In this document: piece after piece, positions 15,739 through 24,580 of the stretch
Numbering within the stretch: the stretch's first letter is position 1
Layout of the letters: every line of letters starts with the position of its first letter
Assembly: GCA_002711925.1 (NCBI GenBank)
Contig: PASJ01000075.1
Location: forward strand, 1 to 41,808
Reading direction: 5' to 3'
Length of the DNA stretch: 41,808 bases
Source of the DNA: Pseudobdellovibrionaceae bacterium
Lineage (GTDB): Bacteria > Bdellovibrionota_B > Oligoflexia > Oligoflexales > Bog-1112
The notes under the pieces: generated by a model
The model's input: only the letters and a program-made list of their open reading frames with translations
Database searches by the model: none
What the model was told of the DNA's origin: nothing
Translations under genes and position numbers: made by a program

Positions 15739-16929
15739 TTATACCTCCAAAACTTTTAATCCTGGTAAAATTGAGCCTTCTAAATATTTTAAAGAGGCCC
15801 CTCCCCCTGTTGATATATGAGAGAATTCTTTTTCAACACCAAGCTTTTTAACAGCAGCAACAGAGTCACCTCCCCCGACAACAGAAAAACTATCTCCTGC
15901 TGCAACCTTTTCAGCAATTGCCATTGTACCTTTAGAATATGCTTGCCACTCAAAAACTCCCATGGGACCATTCCAAAATATTGTCTTTGATTTTTCAATC
16001 ATATTAGAAAAAAGTTTAATGGTTTTGGGACCAATATCCATTCCTTGGTATGAATCTGGAATGTTTTCAATATTAACAACTTTAGCATCAGAGTCTTCAG
16101 TAAAACTTTCACTACATACGTGATCCACAGGAAGAGTTATAGTAACATTTCGTTTCTCAGCATTTTTAAAGATAAATTTAACAAGATCCATTTTATCATC
16201 TTCCACAAAAGAGTGCCCGACAGACACTCCCTTATACTTTAAAAAGCTATAAGCCATAGCCCCACCAATAATAAGATGATTACAGTAGTTCAGTAAGTTG
16301 AGAACAACACCTACTTTATCAGAAACCTTAGCTCCGCCTAAAATGACAGTAAAAGGGGCCTCTCCCCTTTGTAACTCACTGAGCACTTTAAGCTCTTTTT
16401 CTACAAGAAAACCGAGCCCTCTTCTATCTGACGGTAAGCGTTTAGGAACCCCGACAATCGATGCATGCTCTCGGTGGATTGTTCCAAAAGCATCATTGAT
16501 GTAAAAATCGATCCCTTTTAAAAGATTCTCAGAGAAAAACGCATCATTTGAGCTCTCTCCTTCGTAAAAACGTAGATTCTCTAGAAGCAAAATTTGGTTA
16601 TGACCAACTTGCTTCAACACTTGATCAATTGGTTCTTTATCGACATCATCAACTAAAAGGACTTCTCGCCCAAGCAGTTCTGCCAACCTAATCGCAACGG
16701 GTTTAAGACTAAACTCTTCTTTTCTACGTCCTTTCGGCCGTCCTAGGTGGCTGGCAAGACAAACCCGATTGGTTTGTTCTAAAACATGTTCAATCGTAGG
16801 TAGAGCCGCTAAAATTCGAGTGTCATCAGTGATCTTGCCAGACGTGTTGAGGGGAACATTAAAATCGAGACGCAAAAAGACTGATCGACCTTTCAGGTCA
16901 AAATCCTTAAGGTTCTGATACTTTTGCAT
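15739..16929 (-). CDS. pgk: Phosphoglycerate kinase
   Basis: Makes ATP from 1,3-bisphosphoglycerate in lower glycolysis. The 396 residues match bacterial PGK. RLDFNVPL and ASHLGRPKG form the triose-binding basic patch, NDAFGTIHREHAS is the family signature, GGAKVSDKVGV and the C-terminal GGGDSVAAVKKLG with STGGGASLKYLEG bind nucleotide. The open frame continues upstream to 17244, but the family start, AGGAG seven bases ahead, and overlap with the divergent gshB start all fix ATG 16929. It leads pgk-tpiA-trmFO. The gap gene, often the first of such an operon, is not in this window. Confidence 0.97.
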   Translation of the reverse strand: MQKYQNLKDFDLKGRSVFLRLDFNVPLNTSGKITDDTRILAALPTIEHVLEQTNRVCLASHLGRPKGRRKEEFSLKPVAIRLAELLGREVLLVDDVDKEPIDQVLKQVGHNQILLLENLRFYEGESSNDAFFSENLLKGIDFYINDAFGTIHREHASIVGVPKRLPSDRRGLGFLVEKELKVLSELQRGEAPFTVILGGAKVSDKVGVVLNLLNYCNHLIIGGAMAYSFLKYKGVSVGHSFVEDDKMDLVKFIFKNAEKRNVTITLPVDHVCSESFTEDSDAKVVNIENIPDSYQGMDIGPKTIKLFSNMIEKSKTIFWNGPMGVFEWQAYSKGTMAIAEKVAAGDSFSVVGGGDSVAAVKKLGVEKEFSHISTGGGASLKYLEGSILPGLKVLEV

Positions 16930-17077
16930 AAAAAGCTCCTGTAGATATAAGTAAAATCGATCTTGCTTTTGAACATCAAATATCAATTGCAAAAGAAAAT
17001 TATTTTTGTAAACAATCGTAAATTTTGCTAGGAATAAGTGCTCTAAAAAAGATTGATTTTGCACAAAAGGCCCCTTC

Positions 17078-18037
17078 ATGTCAAATAAACATCTCTTCGT
17101 TGTTGACCCAATAAACAACTTAAACCTTAAATTAGATACATCGATGCATTTCGCCAAAAGCCTTATACAGCATGGCCAATATTGCTTTATCACAAATATC
17201 GAAAAAATTTCCTGGATAAGTAAAAATAGATATCCCCACGCCATGGTTCGTCAGCTTAAATTTTCACCCACCAGCTCTCAAATCAGCTTGAGTGAGGAAA
17301 AAAAAGTATCTATCGATGATTTTAAGACAATTCACATACGAAAAGAGCCTCCAGTCAACTATAACTACCTCCACACAACACTACTTTTAGAAAACGCACC
17401 TAAAGAAACCATTGTTCTCAATAGTCCTAGAGCGCTTAGAGACTACAACGAAAAAATTACACCTCTACTATTTCCTCAGCACTCCATCAAAACTCTGATT
17501 TCTTATTCTGAAAAAGAAATTTACCGCTTTCTTGATGAGTTCTCTCTTAAAAAAATAATCTTAAAACCTATGAACCTTTTTTCTGGTAAAGGAATAATTG
17601 CCTTAGATAAATCTAAAGACAGCAAAGAATTTATCGAATCTTCCATTCAACAAATAACTAAAAATGGTCAGCAACCTATTATAATACAAGAATTTCTTGA
17701 TGAAATTTATCAAGGTGAGCTTAGAGTCTTTACCGCTCGAGGTAAATGCATATCTTGGGCAAAAAAAGTTCCGGCTCAAGGAAACTTTCTCGCCAACACA
17801 AGAAATGGAGCCAGTTTAGAACCTTATTCTCCCGAAAAAAGCCTCGTCGACATGGTCGAGAAAATTACAAAAGAACTTTATAAAAAAGGCATTTACTACA
17901 CAGGAATCGATATCATAAAAGATAAAATTTCAGAGATAAATATAACCAGTCCACGTCTTCTTTGTGTAAAAGAAAACCCCGAGCAGGCCTTTGCTAAACT
18001 GGCAGAAGATCTTCTTGATTTTATTGACAAAAAATAA
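17078..18037 (+). CDS. gshB: Glutathione synthetase-like ATP-grasp ligase
   Basis: ATP-grasp enzyme matching prokaryotic GshB, which joins gamma-glutamylcysteine and glycine. Its 319 residues show the expected order: FVVDPINNLNLKLDTSMHFA near the N-terminus, RKEPPVNYNYLHTTLLLE, NSPRALRDYNEKITPL, then the ATP-grasp fold with IILKPMNLFSGKGI, IIQEFLDEIYQGELRVF and a C-terminal TGIDIIKDKISEINITSPR, where the family has GLDVIGD..TEiNVTSPT. The sequence is more divergent than most GshB, so a related peptide ligase cannot be excluded, and no gshA is nearby. AAAAGG precedes the ATG. It ends exactly where the convergent gene ends. Confidence 0.82.
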   Translation: MSNKHLFVVDPINNLNLKLDTSMHFAKSLIQHGQYCFITNIEKISWISKNRYPHAMVRQLKFSPTSSQISLSEEKKVSIDDFKTIHIRKEPPVNYNYLHTTLLLENAPKETIVLNSPRALRDYNEKITPLLFPQHSIKTLISYSEKEIYRFLDEFSLKKIILKPMNLFSGKGIIALDKSKDSKEFIESSIQQITKNGQQPIIIQEFLDEIYQGELRVFTARGKCISWAKKVPAQGNFLANTRNGASLEPYSPEKSLVDMVEKITKELYKKGIYYTGIDIIKDKISEINITSPRLLCVKENPEQAFAKLAEDLLDFIDKK

Positions 18038-18349
18038 TCAAGAACGTGGAGTTTGACAACTCCAACAAGAATCAAACTGCCCCTCATTTTCTTCGTGACA
18101 ATTGGAGCAAATCCAATTTTTTCCCATATTGTGCTCCATTAACCGCTTTTTTACTTCCTCAAACTCACTCAAAAGTTTTTGAGCCCGTTGAAAGTCCTCA
18201 TCTTTGACCAAAATAATTTGTCCGCTATCAATTTGATAAATGTCTGTAGAAGCTGTATTTTTTACTTCAACAAAGAAACCTTCTTTTTCAAAAAAATCTT
18301 TGACAAACTCAGCCTCTATTTGATGCCTAGCTACATAGATTTTCTTCAA
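18038..18349 (-). CDS. DUF2007 protein with RanBP2-type zinc ribbon
   Basis: A 103-residue two-part protein. Residues 1-68 match DUF2007 (a PII-like small domain often called putative signal transducer): MKKIYVARHQIEAEFVKDFF, then DSGQIILVKDEDFQRAQKLL. Residues 78-103 form a small zinc finger of the RanBP2 kind: W-x-C-x2-C-x10-C-x2-C with an asparagine between the pairs (WICSNCHEEN, CWSCQTP). The combination is seen in many proteobacteria; its role is not known. It starts 48 bases after the valS stop in the same direction and abuts the end of gshB with no base between. Confidence 0.8.
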   Translation of the reverse strand: MKKIYVARHQIEAEFVKDFFEKEGFFVEVKNTASTDIYQIDSGQIILVKDEDFQRAQKLLSEFEEVKKRLMEHNMGKNWICSNCHEENEGQFDSCWSCQTPRS

Positions 18350-18397
18350 TTTGTACCTTCTACCTTTCTACGGCAACTGGAAAAACCTATGAATCAT

Positions 18398-21061
18398 TTA
18401 CTTAGCTTGAATAGCTTTAAGATTTGCACTCAAAGTTTCCAGTTGTTTTGTCATATTAAGCAATTGGTCTTTTGTATTTTCAACGATTTCTTGGGGTGCT
18501 CTGTCTATAAAGTTTGTATTAGACAACTTTTTTTCAAGAGAAAAAACAATTTTTTGTACTCTTTGACACTCAGACGAAAGCCTTTTTTCCTCTTTGTCAA
18601 AATCTAGATACTGCCCAACTGGAACAAAAACCGTGTAACCGTTACCTGTTGAAAGAAGACTATCTTTAGGTCTTTTTACTTCCTCAGAAAAACTCAAATC
18701 ATCAACAGCTGCTAAGGATTTAATCCAACGACTACAAGATTTAATTTTATCTGAAAAACTATCATCACATTGTATAACACCAGGAAGCTTCACTTTTGGA
18801 GGAACGCCAGCTTGAGTCCGAACAGAGCGAATACTTGTAATAACGCTTTGCATAGATTGCCATATTTTATGATCTTTTTCATAAGAGAAACTATTATCAG
18901 CCTTTGGGTATAAAGAAATAACCAAACTTTTTTCTCTTGGCCAACGGGGGTGCTGAGGAAGTTTGTGCCAGATTTCTTCTGTTAAATAAGGCATAACAGG
19001 AGATGAAAACCGCAAAATACCCTCAAAAACGTAAAAAAGTGCAGATAGAACAGGATTTTGACTATTGTCCTCACCTGACTTTAAAGAAGTCTTTGAAACT
19101 TCAAGTGACCAATCACAAAAAGACTTCCACACAAAGTGAAATAGAGCTTCAACTGCCTCGTTAATTTGATAGTTATCAAAAGATCTATTAATCCTAGCCA
19201 CTGTTTTTTCGTACTCGTAGAGCATGGAACGACTAGGGATATCTAGATCTTCACTTGAAAAATCAGGTATTTCTTTTGTCTCTTCTGTAACATAGCCCAA
19301 AAGAAAACGTGATGCATTCCAAATTTTGTGAATGAAGCGACTACCATTTTCAAAGTCACTGATATCCATTTTAATGCGTCCACCTAAAGGCGAAAGACTA
19401 ACAAAAGTGTAGCGAGCAGCGTCTGCACCATATTGATCAACAACTTCGAGAGGGTCTATCCCGTTTCCTAAAGTTTTAGAAAGCTTACGCCCTTGTTTGT
19501 CACAAATCATCGAATTAAAATAAACGTCTTTAAAAGGAAGCTTTTGCTCAAAATAATGGGATGCCATAACCATACGAGCTACCCATAAAAAGATAATATC
19601 ACTACCTGTAACTAAAACATTTGAGGGGAAAAAATAAGAAAGATCTTCAGTTTTATCAGGCCAACCAAATGGGCTTAAAGGCCACAACCAGCTGGAAAAC
19701 CATGTGTCTAAAACATCTTCGTCTTGTTTGAGATCTGAAGACCCACATGATGAGCAAGAACTTGGATCTTCTACACCAGTATTGACGTACTGACACGTTT
19801 GACAGTACCAAATTGGAATTTGGTGCCCCCACCACAGCTGCCTTGAAATACACCAATCTTGAATATTTTCAAGCCAATGAAAATAAGTTTTTTTATAAAC
19901 ATCTGGATAAAATTTTAACTCACCCTTTTCTACATACTGCATAGCTGGCCCTGCCAACTTGTCCATTCTAACAAACCACTGTTTTGAAGGTCTTGGCTCG
20001 ATTGGAACCTTGGAACGATTTGAAAAAGGGACCACATGAGCGTATGGCTTTGCTTCAACAAAAAGATCTTGTTCTTTGAGTCTTTTAATAACCTCTTTTC
20101 TTGCAACAAACCGATCCAAATTTCTTACAAAATTAGGACAATGATCATTCATGGTACCATCTTCATTCATAACGGTAACAAAAGAAAGCTTATGTTTTTT
20201 TCCGATAAGAAAGTCATTTGGATCATGAGCAGGAGTAATTTTCAAACACCCTGTACCAAAGTCTGTTTTTACGTAGTCATCAGCAATAACCTGAATGGAT
20301 TTTCCTGTTAGAGGAATACGAACATTTTTACCGATAAAGTTTTTATAACGTTCATCATCTGGGTGAACAGCAACAGCTGTATCACCGAACATTGTTTCTG
20401 GACGAGTGGTAGCAACAACTAGAAATTGACTACTATCTTCTTCAAGTTGGTATTTAAAGTGCCAAAGGTGTCCTTTTACCTCTTGATTATCAACCTCATC
20501 ATCTGAAACAGCAGTTTTTAATACAGGATCCCAATTGACTAACCTTTCCCCGCGATAAATCAAACCATCTTCAAATAGTTTACAAAATACATAGCGTACG
20601 GCCTTTGAAAGCTGAGGATCCATAGTGTAAGCCTCTCGCTTCCAATCACAAGAGCACCCCAAGCGCTTAAGTTGATCCAAAATCAAACTGCCGTTTTCTT
20701 CTTTCCACTCAACACACTTATTGAAAAAATTTTCTCGCCCAAGCGACTCTCTTGTCTGACCTGTTCGCGCAAGTGCTTTTTCTACAACCATTTGTGTTGC
20801 AATACCAGCGTGGTCAGTTCCAGGAAGCCACATACAATTATAGCCTTGCATTCTTTTCCAACGCACTAGGATATCTTGCAAAGTATTATTCAAGCCATGA
20901 CCAATATGAAGTTTAGATGTGACGTTCGGAGGGGGAATAATAACTGAAAAAGGCTCTTTTTTCTTATCAACTTCAGCGTGAAACCATTGACCTTCTTGCC
21001 AAAAACGCCATAGCTTTTGTTCAATTGTTTTAAAATCAAAGTGAGAATCTTTTTTAGACAT
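18398..21061 (-). CDS. valS: Valyl-tRNA synthetase
   Basis: Class Ia synthetase with editing domain. The 887 residues are normal. PPPNVTSKLHIGHGLNNT carries HIGH at 52-55, and MWLPGTDHAGIATQ identifies ValRS among its relatives. The CP1 editing domain shows VVATTRPETMFGDTAVAVHP and GTGCLKITPAHDPND. CISRQLWWGHQIPIWYC leads to a Cys4 zinc site. The KMSKS loop is KLSKTLGN. The C-terminal 65 or so residues form the ValRS coiled-coil arm. It sits between the aminotransferase gene (56 bases upstream) and the DUF2007 gene, all on the minus strand. No T-box-like leader is visible. Confidence 0.97.
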   Translation of the reverse strand: MSKKDSHFDFKTIEQKLWRFWQEGQWFHAEVDKKKEPFSVIIPPPNVTSKLHIGHGLNNTLQDILVRWKRMQGYNCMWLPGTDHAGIATQMVVEKALARTGQTRESLGRENFFNKCVEWKEENGSLILDQLKRLGCSCDWKREAYTMDPQLSKAVRYVFCKLFEDGLIYRGERLVNWDPVLKTAVSDDEVDNQEVKGHLWHFKYQLEEDSSQFLVVATTRPETMFGDTAVAVHPDDERYKNFIGKNVRIPLTGKSIQVIADDYVKTDFGTGCLKITPAHDPNDFLIGKKHKLSFVTVMNEDGTMNDHCPNFVRNLDRFVARKEVIKRLKEQDLFVEAKPYAHVVPFSNRSKVPIEPRPSKQWFVRMDKLAGPAMQYVEKGELKFYPDVYKKTYFHWLENIQDWCISRQLWWGHQIPIWYCQTCQYVNTGVEDPSSCSSCGSSDLKQDEDVLDTWFSSWLWPLSPFGWPDKTEDLSYFFPSNVLVTGSDIIFLWVARMVMASHYFEQKLPFKDVYFNSMICDKQGRKLSKTLGNGIDPLEVVDQYGADAARYTFVSLSPLGGRIKMDISDFENGSRFIHKIWNASRFLLGYVTEETKEIPDFSSEDLDIPSRSMLYEYEKTVARINRSFDNYQINEAVEALFHFVWKSFCDWSLEVSKTSLKSGEDNSQNPVLSALFYVFEGILRFSSPVMPYLTEEIWHKLPQHPRWPREKSLVISLYPKADNSFSYEKDHKIWQSMQSVITSIRSVRTQAGVPPKVKLPGVIQCDDSFSDKIKSCSRWIKSLAAVDDLSFSEEVKRPKDSLLSTGNGYTVFVPVGQYLDFDKEEKRLSSECQRVQKIVFSLEKKLSNTNFIDRAPQEIVENTKDQLLNMTKQLETLSANLKAIQAK

Positions 21062-21117
21062 CCTGATCCCTCAAGAATAAACAGTTAGATAAAGTAAAAA
21101 AAAAATGATGAATATAC

Positions 21118-22359
21118 TTACCAAGATTGAATTATACCACAGATAGTTTCTAAAGCTTCAAAGAAAAGAGGCTCAGGGATATTTAAAGCCGGAGTTATAG
21201 ATAAACATTGACCTTTGGGACCACTGGGAATTGCAATAATACCTTTTCTTTTCAAAGTATTCATAAGTACAACCCCTTGGTTACTCTCATGCATTTCTAT
21301 AACTATCATCAAACCCTTTCCTCTAATATCTTTAACAAAAGACGTTGCTAACAAACTATTTTTCAAAAAAAATAGACCCTTGAGGCCAAGGCTCGCCGAC
21401 CTTTCAGCCAAGCCTTGAGCAACTAAAAACTCTAAATTTTTATTTGCAACAGAGCAACTTAAAGCATGGCCAAAAAAAGTTCCTGTGTGAATAGCTTCTC
21501 CCGTGTTCATTGGCCACGAAGACATAACTTCTTTTGTTCCAAAGCAAGCAGAAACAGGCATACCTCCTCCTAAGGCTTTGCCTAAACATGTAATATCACA
21601 TGGGACATCAAAGCTTGAGGTCATTGTTCCGATTCTGCCCAGCCCAGTGAAGACCTCATCAAAAATGAGTAATAAGTTCTTCTTATCACAAAAATGCCTT
21701 AGGCTCATCAACCATTCCGGCGGGGGCAAAATAATTCCTCCTCGCCCTTGAATAGGCTCTACCAAAACAGCAGCTATACGACCGTACTTAAGACTATTGT
21801 CACTATAAGATTTTTCAAGAAGTTCAATGCTGCATCCGTACGGTAGATGAAACCCACGACCATGAGGCAATAAAGACTCGAATGGCTTTCTAAAATGATC
21901 TCCATCAGTGACAGGAAGTACACCAATATCAAGACCATGATAACCATTTTGAAAACACAAGAAATTATTTCCACCTGTAGCCAAACAAGCTGTTTTTAAA
22001 GCTAGTTCAACAGCTTGGCTCCCTGTTACAGCTAAAGCCCCTTTTTCCAAATGAGGAGGCAACAAGGATTTTATGGTTTCTAGTAATTTAACTTTTGATG
22101 CTGAAGGGTAAACATCTCCCATCCCTTGAACAAGACCATCTTCTTTTAAGTTTTGTGTCCAAGCCGTTATATCAATATGTCCATGAGTCAAAGCACCAAA
22201 GCCTGCGCACAAATCAATAAAAGATCGGCCTTCCACGTCCCTAAGAATAGAACCTTGCCCTTCCTGAAGAACGAGAAAGTCTTCACTTAAGCTCATCGTT
22301 GAGTCTTGACATTCCACTGCTCTGAGGCGCTGATACCAAGCACTGTTTTTATTATCCAT
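21118..22359 (-). CDS. Class III PLP-dependent aminotransferase
   Basis: Fold-type I aminotransferase of the acetylornithine/4-aminobutyrate group, 413 residues. FIDLCAGFGALTHGH is the N-terminal pattern; VTGSQAVELALK and NGYHGLDIG bind cofactor phosphate. VEPIQGRGGIILPP and LLIFDEVFTGLGRIG contain the Asp that contacts the PLP pyridine N. CLGKALGGGMPVSACFG carries the Schiff-base lysine, followed by HTGTFFGHALSCSVA. Substrate cannot be told: no biosynthetic partner gene is nearby. It is upstream of valS on the same strand and probably shares its transcript. Confidence 0.87.
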   Translation of the reverse strand: MDNKNSAWYQRLRAVECQDSTMSLSEDFLVLQEGQGSILRDVEGRSFIDLCAGFGALTHGHIDITAWTQNLKEDGLVQGMGDVYPSASKVKLLETIKSLLPPHLEKGALAVTGSQAVELALKTACLATGGNNFLCFQNGYHGLDIGVLPVTDGDHFRKPFESLLPHGRGFHLPYGCSIELLEKSYSDNSLKYGRIAAVLVEPIQGRGGIILPPPEWLMSLRHFCDKKNLLLIFDEVFTGLGRIGTMTSSFDVPCDITCLGKALGGGMPVSACFGTKEVMSSWPMNTGEAIHTGTFFGHALSCSVANKNLEFLVAQGLAERSASLGLKGLFFLKNSLLATSFVKDIRGKGLMIVIEMHESNQGVVLMNTLKRKGIIAIPSGPKGQCLSITPALNIPEPLFFEALETICGIIQSW

Positions 22360-22398
22360 TTACTGTTTTTGCCTTAGACTTAGCCGTTTTTAAGTGTA

Positions 22399-22416
22399 CA
22401 AAACATGTGTGTTTTG
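22399..22416. repeat. Short inverted repeat upstream of the aminotransferase
   Basis: CAAAACA (22399-22405) and TGTTTTG (22410-22416) form a 7-bp perfect inverted repeat with a 4-base centre, 40 bases ahead of the aminotransferase start in the divergent spacer. No T-run follows on either strand, so an operator-like site is more likely than a terminator. Unproven. Confidence 0.35.
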
Positions 22417-22456
22417 CTATGCCAGAAAAGAACATATACTTCTTTGTAAAGTTTTT

Positions 22457-22518
22457 GGGGGCCTAAAGTCAACGTTCTTTACTAAGATAAAATATTATAT
22501 TGGCATTTATTTGCCCCC
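22457..22518. repeat. GC-rich complementary arms flanking an AT-rich promoter-like stretch
   Basis: GGGGGC (22457-22462) and GCCCCC (22513-22518) are complementary and about 50 bases apart in an otherwise very AT-rich spacer. The stretch between them has TATA-like boxes that may serve the downstream membrane gene. The arms could close a long loop in RNA or be chance G/C runs. Confidence 0.3.
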
Positions 22519-22587
22519 GTGATAGTGCCATTTATAGAGAAAAAATCTACATTTAGAATTAACATCAAATTAAAGAGAATAAAACCT

Positions 22588-23460
22588 ATGAGACAAAAAA
22601 ACACACCTGTTACAAGCTTTTATATATGGAAGCACTCCTTTGAAAAAATGAAAGAAAGCTTCGCTTCTTGTTTTCTTGTGGTTTTGCTTACTTTTATTCT
22701 TCCTTGTTTTCTTGTTTTTTTAGTTTTTTCAATACAAAGCGCACCAATAGTTCAAGAGATACAAGACACTGTAAACTCATTTTTAAATCAAAATCTATCA
22801 ACAAATTATCAAGATCTTATAGGATCAAGCTCTTTATTTTTACTTTCTTCGTTAATTGCTTTTTTTGCTCTTGCTTTTATAACCATAGCTTGTTTTTTTT
22901 CTATCGTTCAAATCTCTTTAGGTCTAAAAAAACCTCGTGAATTAAATGAATTTTATCAACTCTACTTAAACTCGCTACGTCTTAGTTTTTCAAAAGGTAT
23001 TATCTTTTTTCTTGCAATAACAGTGCTGAGTCTTGAAGTCGTATTTTGGGGACCTTTAAGAATTTTTTCTCTTAGTGCACTTATGGCTTTTGTTATTACA
23101 ACCTTAGAAAAACGAGGTGCTTTTTCGTCTTTGTGGAAAGCATTATTTTTTAAATATGTTTCAAAAAAACAAGCTCAGACTTTTTCTACAATTATCATCA
23201 TCATATCAACAAGCGCTCTAATATACTTATATGAAGGAATCGTAAATATTTTAGGGCAAAACATCTTGATGTTAGATGAATGGCTTAAAGTCTCTAGAAA
23301 TATTTGGATCAAACAAGTTCCCTTTTTTCCATTTAGTTATATTTATTTGTTTAACTACCTTTTCCAGATATTTTCTTATTCACTTCTTTTGATTTTTCTT
23401 TCTCACTTTTGCTCATCATTGTTTTTAGCTGTTAGAAAAAGACTCAGTGAAAAGTTCTAA
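22588..23460 (+). CDS. Polytopic membrane protein of unknown function
   Basis: A 290-residue integral membrane protein with about five or six hydrophobic segments, among them CFLVVLLTFILPCFLVFLVF, a pair around FLLSSLIAFFALAFITIACF, IIFFLAITVLSLEVVFWG, TIIIIISTSALIYLYEGIV and a final segment near the C-terminus. An N-terminal domain of about 25 polar residues precedes the first. No transporter or enzyme motif is recognisable. I chose ATG 22588, which has AAAGAGA ahead of it; the frame is open back to a GTG at 22519 that would add 23 residues but falls next to a GC-rich repeat arm. The following reductase gene starts 47 bases after and may be co-transcribed. Confidence 0.65.
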   Translation: MRQKNTPVTSFYIWKHSFEKMKESFASCFLVVLLTFILPCFLVFLVFSIQSAPIVQEIQDTVNSFLNQNLSTNYQDLIGSSSLFLLSSLIAFFALAFITIACFFSIVQISLGLKKPRELNEFYQLYLNSLRLSFSKGIIFFLAITVLSLEVVFWGPLRIFSLSALMAFVITTLEKRGAFSSLWKALFFKYVSKKQAQTFSTIIIIISTSALIYLYEGIVNILGQNILMLDEWLKVSRNIWIKQVPFFPFSYIYLFNYLFQIFSYSLLLIFLSHFCSSLFLAVRKRLSEKF

Positions 23461-23507
23461 AAAGATAAAAGAAGCATAAGTTTATTACTTCTTAAAAGGG
23501 CATAAGT

Positions 23508-24545
23508 ATGAGAGAAACAGTTTTGATTACTGGCATTTCAGGATGGATTGCACAATTTTGTGCACTTGAACTATTAAAAAATGGCTATAAAGTCAAAGGC
23601 TCTTTACGAGATCTTGAAAGAAGAGAAGAAGTAACAAAAGCTCTAAAAGATTATATAAAAGATAAGGATCAACTTATTTTTTGTCAGCTTGATCTTTTAA
23701 AAGATCAAGGCTGGGATGAAGCCTGTAAAGGATGTAAATACGTACTACATGTTGCTTCTCCATTTACAGTTGAAGAACCGAAAAATGAAGACGAACTTAT
23801 TCTACCAGCAAAAGAAGGGACTTTAAGAGCACTTGAGTCTGCAAAAAAAGCTGGAGTGAAACGAATTATAATTACTTCATCTATTGCTGCAATGTATGCT
23901 CATATGAAAAATGGTGTTTTTTCAGAAAAATCATGGACAGATTTAAACTCCACATCAATCAGTACATATCAAAAAAGCAAAACAATAGCTGAGCAACTAG
24001 CTTGGGACTTTTATAGAAATCAAAAAGGGCCCGGTAAAATAGAAATGTCAGTTATTAATCCGGGTGCTGTTTTGGGGCCAGCCTTAAGCCCTGATCTAGA
24101 TGGGGCCTCACTAAGCATGTGTGTAAAAATGTTAGAAGGCAAAATGCCTGGTATTCCTAATATAAATCTTACAATGGTTGATGTTCGCGATGTTGCAAAA
24201 CATCACCTACAGGCTATGACAAATCCTTTTGCTGATGGGAAAAGGTTTATTTCAGCTCAAAGTAAAGCTGTACCTTTTTCTAAAGTAGCAAAAATTCTTA
24301 AAAATAGCGGACATAAAAAAGTTATTTTAAGAAAAGTACCAAGTTATCTTATCAATATTTTAAGCTTTTTCAGCAAAGAAGCAAGAGGCTTAAAATCAGT
24401 AATAGATAAACACGTTGATTGCGACAATTCCCAAACAGTTGAAATATTTAAGTGGAAGCCCATTAAACTTGAAAAAACAGTTATTGAGATGGGGGAAAGT
24501 GTTCAATCTTTCCTAAGGAAAAAAAATAATTCAAACTCTAAATAG
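23508..24545 (+). CDS. NAD(P)-dependent reductase, extended SDR (dihydroflavonol-reductase-like)
   Basis: A 345-residue extended short-chain dehydrogenase. VLITGISGWIAQFCALELL (5-23) is the nucleotide-binding glycine motif in its TGxxGxxA form, with the middle glycine shifted. LHVASPF matches the usual HvAsP of dihydroflavonol-4-reductase/aldehyde-reductase relatives. ITSSIAAMY and YQKSKTIAE supply the catalytic Ser and YxxxK. NPGAVLGPALSP and VDVRDVAKHH are further subgroup marks. Relatives reduce small aldehydes or ketones; the real substrate is not predictable. AAAGGG precedes the ATG. It converges on the beta-propeller gene, 35 bases apart, without a terminator. Confidence 0.85.
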   Translation: MRETVLITGISGWIAQFCALELLKNGYKVKGSLRDLERREEVTKALKDYIKDKDQLIFCQLDLLKDQGWDEACKGCKYVLHVASPFTVEEPKNEDELILPAKEGTLRALESAKKAGVKRIIITSSIAAMYAHMKNGVFSEKSWTDLNSTSISTYQKSKTIAEQLAWDFYRNQKGPGKIEMSVINPGAVLGPALSPDLDGASLSMCVKMLEGKMPGIPNINLTMVDVRDVAKHHLQAMTNPFADGKRFISAQSKAVPFSKVAKILKNSGHKKVILRKVPSYLINILSFFSKEARGLKSVIDKHVDCDNSQTVEIFKWKPIKLEKTVIEMGESVQSFLRKKNNSNSK

Positions 24546-24580
24546 GATAATAATTAACATTATTCATAGATAAATTCACT

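Noticed and set aside
16930-17244. In-frame 105-codon extension upstream of pgk
   Set aside because: It overlaps the divergent gshB start, shows no PGK homology, and the AGGAG site plus the family N-terminus place the start at 16929.
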